In this document: positions 21,366-34,700 of the stretch, in pieces
How positions within the stretch are numbered: position 1 is the stretch's first letter
How the letters are laid out: every line of letters starts with the position of its first letter
Assembly (NCBI GenBank): GCA_963169105.1
Contig: OY720632.1
Coordinates: 3,224,001 to 3,288,000, forward strand
DNA: 64,000 bases
From: Ceriagrion tenellum
Taxonomy: Eukaryota; Arthropoda; Insecta; Odonata; Coenagrionidae
Direction: 5' to 3'
The notes under the pieces: generated by a model
The model's input: only the letters and a program-made list of their open reading frames with translations
What the model was told of the DNA's origin: nothing
Databases searched by the model: none
Program-made: the position numbers and the translations under genes

Positions 21366-22755
21366 TCACGATATGTCACACAAGACATCTCCAAATAAAA
21401 ACCACAATCGCTTTGAATAAAAGGAGAACTGACACTTTTTCAACAATCAAGGAAGTCAATGGACGGATTCTTGGAGAGGGGCGTGCTGGTCGTTCGACAG
21501 GTGCAGTCATAAGCCAAAATACTGGAAAAATGTGCTATTTTGTGCAAAAAATTCTTTCACGCTCATAAAAGATTCATTTAGGTTGTCTGTGAAGCGAAAT
21601 TTTACCTGGAACTCTGCGAAACTCATGTGAAATCCCTCGTTGAAAACATAGTAAAACTTGACTCTGGCAACGACGAATACTGTTTAGAAATGGAAACCTA
21701 CCGTCTCAATAATTGATAAAATACAACTTTTTGTAGATACAGGAAGAGGACAGCTTGTTGACAAAAATGATTACCAAAATATTTACATATTGATATCCAT
21801 TGTTACGGTAACTAACATCAATTTAATAAAAGTTTGACTCTGAGAAGCGCTCTGCAAATGCAGCCAAGAGTACTAGCTACTCCAAGTTTGAGGTGGCATA
21901 TCGAAGGGAATAACTCGATAGAGGTAGTTAAATATAAGCAAAAGTGATACCCCATCTTGGTTAATTTTACTACAGTACAAGAATAAATAGTCAGAATATT
22001 CATTTTGAAAAAGAACTTTTTCAGCTTTTTTTCGATTTTACACAACTGTGCGCCGGCCTCCGAGTGATGACGTCACTGTCGGGCACTCCGGCCTTCTCCA
22101 ATATCCGGCAAATTAAATATATGTATATCAGGGCCACTGTGTTTATCGGTGTAAATTTTGTTTTTGTTTTAATTGAAGAAAGTTAATGAAAATAAATTGA
22201 AGAATATTACCTTATAGTTACGGAGTAATTGTACTTAAAAAAAAATCATCATAACGAAATGGTCTGCTGTAATTTTTCCAGTCCGCGGGCCCTCAACAGG
22301 CAATTTTCATTTTCTTTCTCCATGCCATTTTTATCTGTGAGGTATGTATTCCTTCTATGGTGTAGTTTTGATAAAAATAGTGCTCGGTGCAAAGGTGCTT
22401 TCGTAATGTTTCGAATATATATTTCATCATTTACTGTTGGTACTGAAGACTTCAATCCCCTAATGTGGGCTAAGGTGACCAAGGTCCCACGCAGACTGTT
22501 CAGAATCTTTCTCAGAACGTGTAACGAGCGGTGTGGGGTCTGCGTTGTGATTTATGGTTAATACTGTCTAGAAATTTCTATTCATCCTTTGTTGCTTCAG
22601 TGTTCTACGTGCTGATGCGTCAATTGTTTTGTATCGGCCTGGGGACAATTGAGCTTTCTGAGAAAGAATGCGGACACTGCTTCAGTTTTTGACAAGCAGG
22701 CTGTGATACGGCGTGAAGTTTTGTTAATGTACGTATTCAAAGTTAATGCTTAAGT
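21366..22755. other. Spacer and presumed 5' region of host gene 2
   Basis: Mostly AT-rich. A GC-rich patch at 22048-22100 contains a TGACGTCA octamer. The 150 bp before the ATG at 22756 are the likely 5' UTR or promoter area. I saw no TATA box or CpG-island-like block close to the ATG. Confidence 0.35.
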
Positions 22756-25700
22756 ATGGGTGATAGTTCTCGTAAAACACTTGGTCGTGGCCAGGCCTTG
22801 CAGAGGGTAATGGCTCAATCAAAGGCTTCTGTTAATGTCATTGAGGTGAGTTGATTTCTTGTGTTAAACTGTGGTCGATTTTCGGTGTTTTTTCCTGAGA
22901 TGTTACTTCTGTTTCAGATGCGCATGGCTAATTATACCAATGAGAAAATCGTGGAGTTTTTGGAGACCATCTCTGATCGCTATTCGGGTACGTCATGTTT
23001 TCCTTATTATTCATATTAACTTGCACATCCTTTGAAAGATCCTCAGCGTTATTCATGAACGATAGGTAGTTTACCATGCGGGTGCTTTTTTCAGCGGTTA
23101 ATGAACTGTTGGTGCGATAAGAGACCTGTGGGAAAATCTATGTTTTGGATTAGTGTATTTTACATGGCCTATTTCATTATCAGAGTGTAAGTTAGCCCAC
23201 TAAATCGAAATGCCCCGTTTCTGAAATGCTACCAACAGTAACGTTTTTCACACGACTCAATGTCGGAGGAAGTTAATTAACGGCCTTATCTTTACAAGAA
23301 CGACTATAAAAACAAAAATTTAAACTCAAAAAGACCTTAAGCCTTAATGATACATATTTAAAACTTCCAAGCACGCCGTAGTAAAGCTACTATACCATAA
23401 AAGACTTAGGCTCAAAATCCGAACCGAAGACTAATTTAAATGTAAAAATTTCAATATCTCTTGAGATGTTTTCAATTAAACTTCTGTTAATTGTTTACCG
23501 TACCAGAATCTATTAAAATACATACGCAAGACCTTTAATCACGACCTCGTTTAGAAACTGTAATATTACCAACTTACACTAAATCGTCCACAAAAGGACT
23601 AACGATGAAACGGAAATTTCTCCAATTTCTCCAAATGCCCGGGAATGTTTTAAATGGCACTTCACACTGTTATTAAAAATACCATATACTATTCTAATTC
23701 ATACTCGAAATCCCTAAGCATGGCATCTTATAGGAACTGTACTATCACAAACTTTGGCTGAATCATCGACCGGAAGGCTAAAGTTTAAACATTTAAATAT
23801 CGGCAACCGTGAAGATTTGAGCGTTTTAAATGCCTTGTACTTTCAAGAAAAGCTAATACTATACAAATGTAAATACAGCTAAATATTTAAGCAAGCCTTC
23901 ACCTTAGAACAGGTAAAAAAAGAAATTAGTGGGCAAACTACTCCATGGCCTAATCGTCCTCATTGCAGAGATCAAAATTAAAACCAAGATTAAAACTTCA
24001 AAATTCTCCAAATGCCTGAAGATTATTTTAATTACTCTTCACTATATTGGTAAATATTCCAGTTATTATTCTAATTCAGTCTCAAAACATCTAAGCACGT
24101 ACTAGTTTAGGAACCTGACTTGCCAACTTCGACTGAATCATCCACTAAAAGATTAAGGTTTTAACGTAAATTTATCCATATCCCTGAAGATGTTTTTAAT
24201 GATACTTCACTTTATTGTTGAATATAGGTACCATTAACTATTATGATATATACTCGGGAACAATCTCATTTAGAAACCTCTTAGCACGATCACGTTTAGG
24301 ATTCTTCATTACTAACTCATGCTAAATCATCCACAAAAAGAATAAAGATGAAACATAAATTTCTCCTAATCCCTGATAATGCTTTCAATGGCCATACTAT
24401 GTTAGTAAAAATATCTACTATAACTACAGGGTCGGCTCTAGGTTTTTTGGCACCCTTGGCAAAAACAAATTCTGTGCCCTCATTAATTAATTAATTAACA
24501 AGATCTGGGGGTATGGAATTTTGGAAAAATGTTTTTGTTAATATTTGGTATTACAAAGAATTTTATTTTTATAACCTTCGATTAAAGACTGGGGTATGTA
24601 AGCAAAACTAGTGTCAACTTACTTAAAATACATATACTTTAATGTCCACAATGCATTATGTTAGTTGAAACAGTAGTTCTAACAATGGCTTTACATTTTG
24701 TCTTTTGTTTTTACAACTCATAGGTTAATAATTATAAATTTAATCAGTATTAGAAAAGCTACATAACATACAGTTTTATATTAGGTGAAAAGTCTACAGC
24801 ATTATGCACAGTTCACTCAATAACAAACAGAAACTCACAGTTACATTACAGATATTTTTTTTGTTTTTATAGCACTTAAAAAATACACGTAGAGTACTTG
24901 GTGTTGGTTGATGTTAGATTATTGCTTTCTTAACTACGGTCTCAAAGTCACTTTGAAAACCTGATTAACAGTATTTATACTCCTAATGGTACTTTTCTTG
25001 CTTTCTGCTTAGCAAATTCTTGTATGAGGGCTTTCGAGTCTGTCCTGCTATTTCACTTTCAATAGCAATTGTCGCCAGACCCACAAGTCTCTCCTGGCAC
25101 ATTGTACTACGTGCATAGGTTTTAATTAGCTTAAGTTTTGAAAAACTTCTTTCAGCAATAGCTATGGAAAGTGGCAACGTAAGCTAAATACGAAGAGCTG
25201 CACAAATGTTAGGAAATCCATTTTCAAGATTATGATGGTAAGTAGTTTAGAACTTCTTCAGGGGTTGATACTGAGTCATGGAGGTGATGAGAAATTGCTC
25301 TTAGTTCAGAACACAGTCTTACAGCATCAATGTCAGATTCATTCAAACCTTCATCTTTTTCGATTCTTAAGGCTTTTTCCAAGTTTTTGCACATCGACTT
25401 AACCTCTTCTGTAGTCTTGTTTTTTAGGTCAGGAATGTACAAAAATTGAAAGACACCAGATACTTCATTTAACTGGGAAAATCTTTCTTTTACCGCATTA
25501 GCAGCCGTGTCTAAAACAGCAAAATGTAAGTGGATCTTGAAACTTTCTGAGGGGTCAGCTGCAATATTTGCAGATTCATCTGTTGATTCGTAATCAAACA
25601 TTCTTCTTTTTTCGAATCCAGACCTTCTCTTTCTCAAAAACTGATTCTATTCCAACTTCTTCTGCTACTTCATTAGCATCAACCAGAATGTTCTTGAACT

Positions 25701-28700
25701 CTAAATCAATTCTAGCTGTAACCAAAAACTCTTTGGTTTTTTCAGGTGACTAACTGCTCTCTATAGACTCAAGTCCTTTTCTTGCAGAGTCTAACTATGT
25801 AGCTATGTTTACTCGAAACAAAATGTTGTGCCACGTGACAAGAGCGACTATAAACTTGAAGTCTGAGATGTTTTAAGTAACCCAAATGCTTCTAAAGCAT
25901 CTTCTTCCAAAGCATCACAAACAGCAAGTAGGGTGCAGAAGTACTAAACTTTTATTTAGTTTATGTTTTTAAATCCCCAAATAAATTTAAAAAATCCTCA
26001 ATTTTCTGCCCCCCAAGTTTCTTAACTCCAGAGAAATGACATTCCTTATAACTTATTGCATTACTGCACAATTTGAACTTAAGTCATCTTCAAATAAATA
26101 TTCAAGCGGTCCGAAGCGTGAGCTGACGAGCTTGTTTGTTCTGGTACCTGCTAAACTCCCTCTCAATAAGCACAACGTTTCAAGATTGCTTCCAAGGGTG
26201 GACATAGTTGCGTTCTCAGTTACTAGCCATTTTACAGGTGTTGCCATCAACGATATTTAGCCTTAACAACTCCTCAAAGTTCCTTTGGCATTATTACCTG
26301 CATGGCGTTAGTGCCTTCAGTTACCCTATTTAAATCCCTAGGGTAACCTGTCCCATTCTTGACAATTTTCCAATAATGAAAGATCTACCTTAGCCGAACT
26401 GTGCACTATACAGTTGTTCAAATCTGATGAATTACTAAATTCTTTCTCATTTCAGCACAGTCAATAATAGGATCTTGATAAAATCATCCATCACTTCAGC
26501 ACACCTGGTCACATTTCACTTGAAATGGTGTGAGAATGGTTAATTATTAATCCTTGGGGTAAAATAAGTAAGTATTGAAACCTAGAGCTCAGATTCTGTG
26601 AATTCTAGAGGGGTGGTTCACTCACCAGAAGGAACATTGAGAAGCAAAGATATGACTTGATTTGTGCAGATAGGCAATAGGCAGATAGGCCCTTCACTCC
26701 CAACAGAGTACTCTCCGAACTGTCAATAAGTTCTGTTTCCAAATGACATTGGTCACGGCAGTGTGTTGAGGAATGCGCGGTTGGATGCCAGGATATATAA
26801 CTGAATAACAAGTGGATTAGGTGAGAATCCTCCCATATTGTTTCTTTAGATTGAAAAGAAATTATCTGAGCATCCTGTTTCAGTTTCCTGGAGAGTTAAA
26901 CCTTGGCTTGCCTGATTAACTTTTTATCATCTCGTGGCAATTTTGCCGAGCAAGATGCATCAATTTATACTTCATAACTCCACTTCCAAAACACCTAGAA
27001 ATGTCCTTTCATGCCTCATTTAAAGGCTTACACTGAAGGATTTTTTGATATTCCACTTTTTAAATCATATATTCCATTTTTAACATTCCCTTACCCTTTG
27101 AAAATCATGTTTTTCCAATTTTTCCATTGCACTTCAATGTCATATGCTTGTGTTTCCACAGTCTCCCCTGTAGAGGAAGGAAACGTAGTCAGTCATTTCT
27201 CCTTTACACTATGTATGTGCCAAGCCACCCAAAAAGCTTTGCAGGCCTATGGAGTGAAACAGGTACTGTGGTGGGACAGTATGCAGCCTCAAAATAGCCA
27301 TTTTGAAACCTGAAAATGACTTTTTTGGGACACGAGATAACAGGAAATCGTATTTTCACTACTTAGCAACATGGAAAATGGCATTTTTCATTTTTTACCC
27401 ACTCTGAATTTGCTGTTTCTGTGGATTTCTCTGACTTCCTCCCTTCATCGTTAACCAACTTATTTCTATGTTGAGTTTCTACCACCTCAAATGTGCATTT
27501 TGACCCTTTGATGAGCAATTTTTGCAAGAAATTTGATTCCAAAAATAAAAAAAGAACCATTCATTCATGTCCATCGCTACAACATTTTCCTGTATACTCA
27601 CCAATTTTCTCCACATATCATGATCTCTAAATGAAAATGTTTTTTGTTCACTTTCCACAGAAATAATTTTATGCAAAATTGTACAAAAGCATATATAAGC
27701 TTGCTATATGTGTGTATTTTTACCTTAAAAATGACATAGATAATGTCAAAACCAGGTCAGAAAATCAAATTATTTCTGTGAAAAGTGAACAAGAACCTTT
27801 TAAGTTTTGAGATCATGATATCTGTTGTGCATTTCCACAAAAAATCGCCAGATACTCAAAACTTAATTTTCTCCAGGGATTTCTATACTGATATGAAGGG
27901 CCATTTCTGCATGTCAGTGGCTAAACATTTACCCTTTTAACCACAGATTTTCTTGGGGGATTCTAAATTTAATTATTTTGTGTTCCCTCCTGTCAACATC
28001 ATAGAAAATTCAGGATATAAGTAGAGCTGTGCGAATGCTTTGAAATGGAATGGAATTGACTCGACTCCAGCTTAATATGATTTCGGTTCGCCTGTACCAA
28101 TCGGGTATGCTTCAAAAGTGAATGATTCGAAATATTAGAATCCAATAGAATTCGTCATCGAATCGTTGCAATGCATTCAAACATGGCGCTCATTCCAAAA
28201 ATGGTGCGCAGTCTGTTCGGACGATGTTTTCCTAACACGAAACGAAAATTCAAACGGCCACACTTTATTCTGTGCTATTCTTTGTGCCACTATATAGATG
28301 TCTATGCTAATGTAAGGCCCTGAAATGTAGTGGTAATCTATATTACTTTATCTCTGCATTAACTTTTGAATTTTATTTAGAATTCAAATTCCATTCGCAA
28401 GCGAATTTTTTTAGGGTGATTTGATTCGCTAGCGAATATTTTAAAAAAATTTGATTCGATTCAAAATTTATGTGGGAGATTCAATTAGAAATGAAAATCC
28501 CTGATTAGCACAGCGCTAAATTTAAGCCATTTTTTCTTCAATGACATTAGCACTTCAAAGTGAGATGAAGTATCTTTGATGTCTCTTTCTATAAATACTG
28601 GCTCATATAAAGAAGAGCAGTGAAAAATGTCTCATTAGTCATTGTCATTAATTATCATTAATATGAATAATAATCAACAGTAGCAAGGGCTGAATCATTC

Positions 28701-31700
28701 CACCAAATGAATGTGTTTTCAAAGCTACTGCTGTGGATTCACTCAGAACTCTCGCAGTGGCTCTAACTTCTTTTGGGAGAAGAGAGGAGTGTAATGCAAC
28801 CCTTCATTAATTTGGGAGGGAATCTTTATCATTTTGATCAATCTAAACCAAATAATAAAGAAATATCCCTCCAAGAAGCTTCCAAGAGCCTAACTCTCCA
28901 TTTTCAAGGGAGTGGGGAATGTTGTATTCGAACAGATTGTTTCTAAAATTCTTCATCAGGTGCAAAGGGTCTTAAAGAAGTAAATTTTTTTGCTGTTTAT
29001 TTTGACAAAGATTCCTCTTTGGATGTATGGAAGGATGATCTCCATCGCAAAAAATTACTGCCTAGATCAATGTCAAAGGTTTTCCCAACCAGGCCAGCTT
29101 CTCTGACTATTTCAACTGCCTTCAGGAATATTTGCTATAATGCCCGCACTCCATGTGACCAGATGAAAAGAAGTACCCCACAGGCTGTCTATTATTAGCA
29201 AATGTTCCTTTAATTATTATTATTACTAGGGGAGATGAGGCAGTTCTGTTTGCACTTAAAGAAATAACCATATCCTTAAAACCACAGATGAAGTCATTAT
29301 TTGAGTTTTCATTTTGCTCTATTTTTTCTTATTATTAAAATATTCTTCCTAGGCAGACGAGTTTTGTCCTTTGCCTCCCTAAGAGCATCTTTCAGCCTTT
29401 TGTTCTCTTCCTTCATTGTGGAATATCCAGTGGCAAGTTCCTAAGTTTTGGAATTCACACTTGAGGCTTAAGATACAATCATAGTGGTGAATGAAAATAA
29501 TCTGGCTCATTGTAGTTGAATTAGAACACACTGACAATGGTGCTACTCAAGTGTGTGGAAATTTGATGTATTCTATTTATAATCATAAATTAATTATTCA
29601 TTCTAAGTGTAGGCTCAATGGAATAATCGAAAGGTTAGAAGAAGGATGGCGTTTCAATTACATGTCTTCAAACTCTCAAAAATGTGTTACATGAAGCGCT
29701 TTCCTCTTTCCCAAAGAATTGGATGGTTTTTATCGATCATTTCGCTGAAAGAAACCAATTGCAAACCGGCTGCAGAAGCGAAATAAGCTCGCTAGCTTGG
29801 ATTGTGCTAACAGTGAGCAGTTTAACCCTGGATTCAGGACACACACTACAATGTAACATTTTCATCTGCAAAATTGAAAGGCCTGCTTCAGGAAAACGTT
29901 ATGTGTGGGGCAAAATTTGCAATTTTGTAGAGCAGAATGCAGCAGCTTGCTGAGAGTGCAAACAGAAGCGGTATTTGGTTGTGAGGGATGGGATGGAAAG
30001 GACATGTAGGGAAGGGGTGCAGGATGATCGTTAGATAATCTGACGATTGGTCTATTGGTATTGGATAATTCTAATGTGCCTCTAGTTTCCGTACACTTGA
30101 GTTTTTCTATTTAATTACAATTTATTGAACTTTGAAGATGGACAAAGGGTATTCTGAAGTCATGTACCTGTAAGTTAAAAGATCCTGGTTAACACTGGTC
30201 CATTAAGACTTGACCTCACTTCTACCTCCCTTCTCAGGCATTGGCGTCTTTGGGAAGTTTTCTCTTCAGTTTAATCAATTTTGGCGTGGTAAATTAAACG
30301 GCTCTTTGCATAAAAATTAAGATGTGGATCTTTCACTGTTATAACCCTCCATAGGTCTCACAATCATTACTTAGCTAGGCATTGATGGGAGGAATTTTGT
30401 TCTTGTAAAATTCAGAGAGTTAATTTTCTTGGTCTGAAATGTGCAGATCCATCATTCCCTTTCGGGACAGGCAAAGTGTGGATTGGATATCTGCTGCATA
30501 CCTCTCTGATCAATGAATGCTGACGAAGGTATAACCTGGCTTTTTTGAACCTTTTTGTTACTGGATTGAGGCATTGTCATCCTAAAAAGGGTGTATATAA
30601 TGAAAGTGCATGCAGAAAGTATTTGCTCAAAGTTTGAACTTGAACTTAATATTCCTAGCTGCTTGAGGATCAACACCACTCATGATAGAGAGAGAGAGAG
30701 GGGTTGCTGTGAAAAAGTATAATGAATCAATACTAAGGTTTCAGCTGACACGTACTGTACTGTGTTTTATTTTCAGCTAACACGTACTGTGTTTTATTTT
30801 GTAAGGCAAAAAATAAAATGTAAAAGTTTTGCAGAGAACACTTACGCCCAGAGTGTCAGTGATGTAAAAGTTATATTGTATACCAAATTTAAACAAGATT
30901 GGACCTTTTGGTTGCACACTTTGATCACTTTTGTAAAAATTAGCAACAAAATACAATTTTTCTATGTTAGTTACTTTTATTGGGAAAAATAGAAATCACA
31001 ATCTTAAAATAATGTTAAAACTATAGGCACTAATAGTATAATAGGCAAAACATGTGTTATATTAATCAACTTTGAATGATGCAATCCCTTCTTTTGTTCG
31101 CTTTGTGACGACTTTTCTGTGATGCTCGACTACCCTCAACAAGAATTGTTTTTGTTGTTCGTCCCTGACCGATTCATTAAACTTTTTTATCAGAGCAATT
31201 CCTCTTTCGCGGTATCATTGTCCACCTTAAGAGCATTCACATGGCTTCTTAGAGAATCACTGCAGTACTCTGTCACGTTGTGTTTCCCAAGCAATTCAAA
31301 GAACGTCTTTATTTTATTAGTAACAAAATGCCTCTGGTCTCTTCCTTCAAAAACTAGGTTTTTACCCTCTAATCGTTTCATTTCCTTTTTCTTTGCTGGT
31401 TTGGTTTCTAAATTTTTATCCATATTTTCCTTCTCGGCCTGAGTAATACGTTCGTCCAAAAAAGCCAATCCTATGTTTGTTTCTGACAGATACCAAAGGT
31501 GTTTCTTAGCAGCTGTGAGAGCACTGTTTTTGACATCTGCATCTGGGTAAATGCTCAGAAGTTGTAGCATATCCAAATCATTCTTTGGAGCCCATTGACT
31601 TACAGTTGCCTCATGGCAAAAGCGAACATATATGAGGCTGACAAAATGTCCAACCAGTTTCTTTCCTTTCAATTCTCCTTGAGGAATATTCAACTGTTTA

Positions 31701-34700
31701 GTGAAAAGAACAATTTTAAGTGCGTATATTGCCTTTACCATCCACCTTGCTTGATGCAGAGCCCCTGGGATCCTGAAGACGAACTCATTTTTAGACCAAC
31801 TTCCTAAGTACAGGAGTGAGAGTTGTGATAATTCTTTGTAGTCTTCTCTTGAATGACTTCCGTCTTTTAGGCCATTTTGGATGTAGTTAACCATTTTCAC
31901 TCATTGTTCTTCTAGAAAGCCTTGAATGGGACTTTCTTCATCCAGCATTGTCGTATATGACTTCTTATCAAGTGAAGCCCACAGAACTTCCGAAAAATCT
32001 GGATGTCAGGACCACTTGATGGCATGACACAACACTCTTCAAACACTCCTTTCAATATTAATTCATGGATGTGATGACGGCAAGCCAACCACAACAATGT
32101 TCGTCTGAATTCCCTTTCAATTCTGGTCCATGCCCCTTGGATCAGTCCCGTATTAGATGCCGTGGTATCAAAAGACATACCGATGATATTGTCATGTAGC
32201 CCAGATCGATCCACTTCCTGAATAACTACTTCAGCCATTTGCTCCCGAGTGCCTTTCGGGGCAATAGGTACACCAAGCAAATACTCAAAATCTTTGCCAG
32301 TCACTAGAACTGCAACTCTATCTTCCAAAGTTTGACACTCCCATGGGCAACTGAGGGCAACAGCTTACTATCCCAATGTAAGATCAAATGAGGAGGATTT
32401 TCAGAGAGTGACTCTTCGATTTTCTTAGCTATTTTAGTTCTATTCATCGCCCGAGCTCGGTAAACGGTAGCTGGAGATACGGAAATTTTTGAAACATCGT
32501 GGCCAAGGCTCTTTGCAGTTGCTATATATAAATGAAGTACTTGCTTGTCAAATAGAGAGCTGTTCTTGATCCCAAGTAGACGTGAGTGTCTGATCAAGAG
32601 GTTTTAATCTAGGACTGAGCATATTTTTCCATTGCTGGAGGCAAAAACTCGGCCTCTTCGTTGCTAGGTGCTAACGATGATGGAGATGAATCTTCCAGCT
32701 CCCATAACTGTCGTATTGATTTCAGTGTTAGATTTGTAATGTTTATTCTTATATGAATATTTTTTCTTCTTTTGTACACTTATTTCTTACTTTCCAGGCA
32801 AAAACTTTGTCAACTCCACTCATTGACGAACTCATGTGGTCTTCTCTTTGTGTGCTAAGAAATTCTTTATCTCCTTGTGATACACTAGTCATGTCCATCA
32901 CATTTTGTCGGGAAATGTCAAATAACTCGATGAGATCACCTTTCAAAATCTGCCATTACATATTTGCTTTATCTGTGTTTCTCAATTTCTCTGTACTCAG
33001 ATTTTGGTATTCTTTGAAGAGCATCTGTATATTAGCACGAATATTATTCTCCGCCTTAACAGGGATATTTGCTTTCTGCCACACTTCCAATAGTTTAGTA
33101 CTGGTAGATTTAGCATTATTCTAAAGTATTTCTTTCATTTCCTTGTGATGGTAAATAAAAACTAAAAGTACTTGTTCCTTTGAAGGGAGCCGGGCTCCTT
33201 AAAACCCTCCACTAGGCACCTTTTCTAGGAGCCAAATTCCTCTTTTGGTTCCCATTTTAAAGTTCAACTACCTGCAAAAGAAAAAAAATACTTGAGAAGC
33301 CCGTTAGTGCAAAGCACTTTTATGACAAAGCCCGTTGGTACAATTTCAGTTTGAGATATAAGTGATCGGAGTGTGCAACCTCTAAATATTATCCAATCTT
33401 GTTGAAATTTGGAGTATACATATACCTTTTACACCACTGAGACTCGGGGCGCAAGCGTTCTCATGTGGAAATCACATCTTTGGGAAAATGAAACACACCT
33501 ACATACTGCTTACCTTTTGCCTTCTGATACACTATTTGATAGCCAGCTCTTGAGCATGAGAGTATTGCAGTTCATTTGCAGGCACTGAGTATCAAATTCA
33601 TGTGAAGCAAATGATAAGTTGCAACAAGATCAACCAATGTGTCTGACTGAGAGCACATCCTGGTGAGCTCACTAATCACGGGTCAATTGTGAGCCACAAG
33701 AGCTAAGACACTTGTCAATTCATAGAATGATGCATTTTAACTCAGTGCATATATTACTAGCTTATATCATTAAGTAACGAATACTCAAAAGAGTGCTCAC
33801 TGGGATATGAGTTGGGGGAGCTGATTTTAAAAGTCTCGAAAGCGTGCTAAATGATGTTGATGGCAGAATGAGGCCTCGTTCAGAGCGTCCATTTCACTTT
33901 TTGGATGCTAAGGGGAGATCCATATCTGGATTGATATTCTGTGACAGGCCTTTCCCTTGAGCCCCTCGAGTGCTCCTTCCATCTCAGAGAGAGGTAAACA
34001 AGTGCAGTAAAATGCATGAAGTTATCTGCTTTTTTGTCTCGAGACACTGTGGGTCCATTTGAAGCATGGAGACACAAGTTCACTCAAGGATTTATAATAA
34101 TAATAATTTAATTCTGCTAAAAAAACAAATGGATTCATACATTTCATTTACATATAAGGAAGTTAGGTGCCCAACTAGGCATCAGGCCTGTTTTTAGGGT
34201 ACCGTCAGTATTTTTTTCACATGCATTGCCCAGTTAAACATAACAAATATGAGATACACATTACAAATCATGATATAAACGTATGTAATAAAAAAGATTT
34301 TTTTTAACATAAAAGCAAACTTTCTTTAACAAACAACTTGACTCTGGTATAAACAGTAACAGCAATCTTAACCCTTTTCGCACCTAGTGTCGGCTATAGC
34401 CGACGTGAATTTTCCTATGCAAACGAACAAATGTCGGTTATGGCCGATGGAGAAAACCCAACGCAAAAGACGTAATATCAGGTATAGCCGATGCGAGGGA
34501 AGGGAAGTGACCGATAAGGGAGTAATAATCGTAGGTATGCAGTAAACCCTTGCGACCCAGCTTAGGGACAGCCCAGACACTTTCCTGGGCAAGTGAGCTC
34601 GACCCTCCGCATCATTAGTAGCCCTCCTTGCTGCATTAATCCACAGTTAATTCATTGTATTTGCAATGGTTTTTCGAGGCAATTATTTTTTTCACTCTAC

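Noticed and set aside
18859..22075. TGACGTCA octamers (about 14241, 18859, 19407, 22068) as CRE-type enhancer sites or as ends of the Transib-like element
   Set aside because: Isolated octamers with no shared flanks or promoter context. No inverted terminal pair could be established.
22135..22141. CACTGTG as the right terminal heptamer of the Transib-like element
   Set aside because: A 7-mer occurs by chance, and no matching CACAGTG with a 5-bp duplication was found on the left.
26036..26260. Overlapping frames on both strands beside the hAT remnant
   Set aside because: Neither reading shows hAT motifs expected at that position. Left as spacer.
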